Origin: an uncultured Verrucomicrobiales bacterium
GTDB taxonomy: Bacteria > Verrucomicrobiota > Verrucomicrobiae > Limisphaerales > CANJSG01
DNA: 10,098 bases
NCBI GenBank assembly: GCA_946480965.1
Contig: CAMLMI010000158.1
Location: 1-10,098, forward strand
Reading direction: 5' to 3'
Made by a program: the position numbers and the translations under genes. Numbering within the stretch: position 1 is the stretch's first letter; each line of letters starts with the position of its first letter. This document shows, piece by piece, positions 8,204 to 10,098 of this stretch. A model generated the notes under the pieces. The model saw only the letters and a list, made by a program, of their open reading frames with translations. It was not told the DNA's origin and did no database searches.

Positions 8204-9084
8204 TGTCCAATTTGATCGACGGCCGCGCCATCGCGGAACAACTCCACTCCGAAACCTCCCAGCGCGTCGCCTCATTGGCCGCTCGCGGCGTCCAACCCGG
8301 GCTCGTCTTCGTTCGGGTCGGCGAAGATCCCGCGTCCAAGGTCTATGTGGGGATGAAGGAGAAGACCTCCCAGCGTCTCGGCATCGACTCCCGCACGATT
8401 GTCCTGCCCGAAACGACCACCCAGGCCGAGCTCATCGGGCTGTTGGAAAAGCTCAATGCCGATCCCAAGGTCCACGGTATTCTCGTCCAGGCACCGCTCC
8501 CCAAGCACATCGACCAAGCGGTCATCTACGCCACCGTCTCCCCGGCCAAGGACGTGGACGGCTTCCATCCGGTCACCGTCGGCAAGCTCATGCTGGGCGA
8601 CACCGACGGCTTCCTGCCCTGCACCCCGGCGGGCGTGCATGAACTGCTCATCCGCTCGGACGTGAAGGTGGCCGGAGCAGAAGTCGTGATCCTTGGTCGC
8701 GGCAACATCGTCGGCAAACCCATGGCTTCGATCCTCATCCAGAAGTCGAAGCACGCCAACGCCACCGTCACCGTCTGCCATTCAGCCTCCCGCCATGTCG
8801 CGGAGCATTGTCGCCGTGCCGACATCATCGTCGCCGCGATGGGCGTGCCCGAGTTTCTCAAGGCCGACATGGTCAAACCAGGCGTCGCGGTCATGGACGT
8901 GGGCGTGAACCGCATCGCCGATCCCTCCGCCAAGAGCGGTTCCCGGCTCGTGGGCGACGTCGATTTCGCCGCCATCCAGCCCATCGCCGGCAAGATCACG
9001 CCCAATCCCGGCGGTGTCGGTCCGATGACCATCGCCGTGCTCATGCAGAACACCGTTCGCGCCGCCGAGATGGCCGTGCGCTGA
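8203..9084 (+). CDS. folD: Bifunctional methylenetetrahydrofolate dehydrogenase / methenyltetrahydrofolate cyclohydrolase
   Basis: FolD is a cytoplasmic enzyme that interconverts 5,10-methylene-, 5,10-methenyl- and 10-formyl-tetrahydrofolate using NADP, supplying one-carbon units for purine and formyl-methionine synthesis. The 293 residues are normal for the family. Active-site residues are present: Tyr48 and Lys52 in VYVGMKEK, GILVQAPLPKHID (about 91-103), Asp119 in KDVDGFHP, PCTPAG, the Rossmann loop GRGNIVGKPM (165-174), MDVGVNR, and PNPGGVGPMT (267-276). The ATG at 8203 shares one base with the upstream TGA (TGATG), implying translational coupling. Product identity is secure; the coenzyme is inferred from the family. 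Confidence 0.98.
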   Translation: MSNLIDGRAIAEQLHSETSQRVASLAARGVQPGLVFVRVGEDPASKVYVGMKEKTSQRLGIDSRTIVLPETTTQAELIGLLEKLNADPKVHGILVQAPLPKHIDQAVIYATVSPAKDVDGFHPVTVGKLMLGDTDGFLPCTPAGVHELLIRSDVKVAGAEVVILGRGNIVGKPMASILIQKSKHANATVTVCHSASRHVAEHCRRADIIVAAMGVPEFLKADMVKPGVAVMDVGVNRIADPSAKSGSRLVGDVDFAAIQPIAGKITPNPGGVGPMTIAVLMQNTVRAAEMAVR

Positions 9085-9115
9085 GGCGGCTTCGCTTTCC
9101 AGAAACATCAACACC

Positions 9116-9547
9116 ATGACTCCTACCCGCATCCTTCCCGATCTCCAGTGCTCGCTCGTCTGCGAACAGGTCCGCCAGGAAACCACCGGCAGCTTCTTCC
9201 TGATCGGCGTCATCAACGTCATCCAGGTGCCCCAGCTCCCGGTCGTCGCGCCGCAGCTCCTCGTCTTCAACCGCTGGGTGGCCGGCGTCGGCCAGTTCAA
9301 CCAGACCGTGCGCCTCGTCGCGCCGGACATGAAGACCGTCCTCGGGCAGAACACCGGCAAGCTCGCCCTCGACGGCCCGGGCAGCATCGCGATCAACGTC
9401 ACCGTCCTGCAGAACGTGAAGTTCGAGACCGCTGGTGCCTACTACATCGAGGTGCTGGTCGACGACGTGATGAAGCTCCGCTACCCGCTGCCCATCGTCG
9501 TGGTTCCGCAGAAGGGCCAGCCGAACGGCGGCGAAGCCCAAGCCTGA
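9116..9547 (+). CDS. Small conserved protein, probably DUF6941-like; function unknown
   Basis: 143 residues with no signal peptide or membrane segment, likely cytoplasmic. The pattern is a run of beta-strands: a start LQCSLVCEQVRQE, then GSFFLIGVINVI, a strand with PQLPVVAP, an RLVAPD strand-turn, and a closing AGAYYIEVLVDDVMKLRYPLPIVVV. This resembles the DUF6941 fold as I remember it, in which proteins open with a similar 'Cys...V...G..sLIGI' segment and end in a 'G.Y.....VDg......pl.V' strand; this is memory, not a search. It starts 31 nt after folD with no terminator between, so it is probably the last gene of the same transcript, which ends at the hairpin 39 nt downstream. No function can be assigned. 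Confidence 0.82.
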   Translation: MTPTRILPDLQCSLVCEQVRQETTGSFFLIGVINVIQVPQLPVVAPQLLVFNRWVAGVGQFNQTVRLVAPDMKTVLGQNTGKLALDGPGSIAINVTVLQNVKFETAGAYYIEVLVDDVMKLRYPLPIVVVPQKGQPNGGEAQA

Positions 9548-9586
9548 GCCTCCGCCGCGCTCCGCCCAGAACCCAACCGTTTCCGC

Positions 9587-9625
9587 GCCGCCGTCGCCGC
9601 TTGGCGACGGCGGCCTTGTTTTGTT
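9587..9625 (+). terminator. Rho-independent terminator ending the rluB-folD unit
   Basis: A perfect 12-bp stem, GCCGCCGTCGCC (9587-9598) and GGCGACGGCGGC (9603-9614), with a GCTT loop, is followed by CTTGTTTTGTT. It begins 39 nt after the stop at 9547. The T-tract is interrupted but the stem is very strong. Stem length and loop size match the terminator at 6419. Confidence 0.9.
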
Positions 9626-9681
9626 CGCGTGCCGAAAGCCGGGGCTGTGGGAGCGGTGCGCTTTTCCCGCCAACAAACCGA

Positions 9682-9709
9682 TTGTCGAAGCGTCGTTGCT
9701 TCGTATCAT
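9682..9709 (+). promoter_or_regulatory. Candidate sigma-70 promoter for the transporter gene
   Basis: TTGTCG (9682-9687, 4 of 6 to TTGACA) and TATCAT (9704-9709, 5 of 6 to TATAAT) are 16 nt apart, just downstream of the terminator and upstream of the start codon. Transcription would begin near 9716, only a few nt before the ATG at 9720. The spacer contains a perfect inverted repeat CGAAGC (9686-9691) and GCTTCG (9698-9703), which could be an operator. The consensus match is decent for a GC-rich region, but unproven. Confidence 0.45.
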
Positions 9710-9712
9710 CCG

Positions 9713-9722
9713 CATACGTATG
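9713..9722. repeat. 10-bp perfect palindrome overlapping the transporter start codon
   Basis: CATACGTATG is its own reverse complement and ends with the start codon ATG. A second partial repeat pairs CGTAT (9702-9706) with ATACG (9714-9718). Together with the inverted repeat in the promoter spacer, the 37 nt from 9686 to 9722 are unusually rich in dyad symmetry. It could bind a dimeric regulator or fold in RNA; the function is unknown. Confidence 0.4.
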
Positions 9723-10098
9723 AATCCTCCCGCGCCCGCTCCGGCCGCCGGCAATACCTGGCTCCTCTACACGCTCCTCACCGTCTTCTCGTGGGGCATC
9801 TACGGCATCCTGCTGCACAAGGGCCAGACCCTCATGCGCGCGCCGGGCGACACGTCCGCCGATCCGACCATACTCCGTTTCAAGGCCTTTCTCTTCGTCG
9901 GCATCGCCTACTTCCTCGTGGCCGTGCTCGCGCCGTTGGCCCTCCTGATGAAGCAAGGGCAGGCCTTCAGCGGCTACACCTCGTCGGGCGCTTGGTGGTC
10001 GCTCATCGCGGGCATCGCGGGCGCGATCGGCGCGTTCGGCGTCTTGCTGGCCTTCGGCGCGAAGGGCACGCCGCCCGTCGTCATGTCGCTCGTCTTCG
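9720..10098 (+). CDS. EamA/DMT-like multispanning membrane transporter, N-terminal part (cut by window edge)
   Basis: 126 codons, open to the window end. After a Pro/Ala-rich cytoplasmic-type N-terminus, hydrophobic segments are visible at residues about 14-33 (WLLYTLLTVFSWGIYGILLH), 56-77 (with IAYFLVAVLAPLALLM) and 92-113 (with LIAGIAGAIGAFGVLLAFGA). The motif FSWGIYG and the block GAKGTPPVVMSLVF (113-126) resemble EamA/drug-metabolite transporter family proteins, which move small metabolites across the inner membrane; the substrate is not predictable. The family is usually about 300 residues with ten helices, so the gene should continue well beyond the edge. The ATG at 9720 is the natural start. 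There is no Shine-Dalgarno sequence, but the candidate promoter nearby would make the message nearly leaderless. Confidence 0.8.
   Translation, partial: MNPPAPAPAAGNTWLLYTLLTVFSWGIYGILLHKGQTLMRAPGDTSADPTILRFKAFLFVGIAYFLVAVLAPLALLMKQGQAFSGYTSSGAWWSLIAGIAGAIGAFGVLLAFGAKGTPPVVMSLVF

Noticed and set aside
6884..8275. 463-codon open frame antisense to the pseudouridine synthase and SH3b genes
   Set aside because: It crosses two well-supported genes and its Gly/Arg-rich composition is that of a shadow frame.
9399..9956. 185-codon minus-strand frame over the terminator and transporter start
   Set aside because: It spans the terminator hairpin and the transporter coding region; the composition is Arg/Gly/Glu-rich shadow type.

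Overview
The window is GC-rich (about 60%) bacterial chromosome with seven genes, no RNA genes, no mobile element and no CRISPR array. It most resembles Verrucomicrobiota (Pedosphaera/Limisphaerales-like). The grounds are the C-terminal 'LSWP ... FFRL' module of the large secreted protease, a secreted SH3b protein with a Pro/Ala/Val-rich linker, and the style of the SecA N-terminus. This assignment is from memory of family appearance, not from a search.

Layout. (1) 1-629, minus strand: the first 209 residues of SecA, cut by the window edge. (2) 630-975: a divergent intergenic region with short direct and inverted repeats. (3) 976-6399, plus strand: a secreted, multidomain subtilisin-like (S8) protease of 1807 residues. 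It has a KP-43-like catalytic and beta-barrel part followed by alternating DUF11-like and proprotein-convertase P-like domains. A strong intrinsic terminator follows at 6419-6460. (4) 6489-9547, plus strand: a compact four-gene unit of RluB/RsuA-type pseudouridine synthase, secreted two-SH3b protein, FolD, and a small DUF6941-like protein. The first three genes overlap by 4 and 1 nt. A second terminator of the same geometry closes the unit at 9587-9625. (5) 9720-10098, plus strand: the start of an EamA/DMT-like membrane transporter, cut by the window edge, with a plausible sigma-70 promoter that would give an almost leaderless mRNA.

Functionally this is mostly housekeeping sequence (protein export, rRNA modification, one-carbon folate metabolism) around one large exported hydrolase. 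SecA and the protease are linked only by the general fact that the protease has a Sec-type signal peptide. The most unusual items are the protease, with its lineage-type His motif and P/DUF11 repeat expansion, the complete lack of recognisable Shine-Dalgarno sequences before all seven starts, and two uncharacterised conserved proteins inside the rRNA/folate operon. I see no defence system, biosynthetic cluster or other clearly new multi-gene system.
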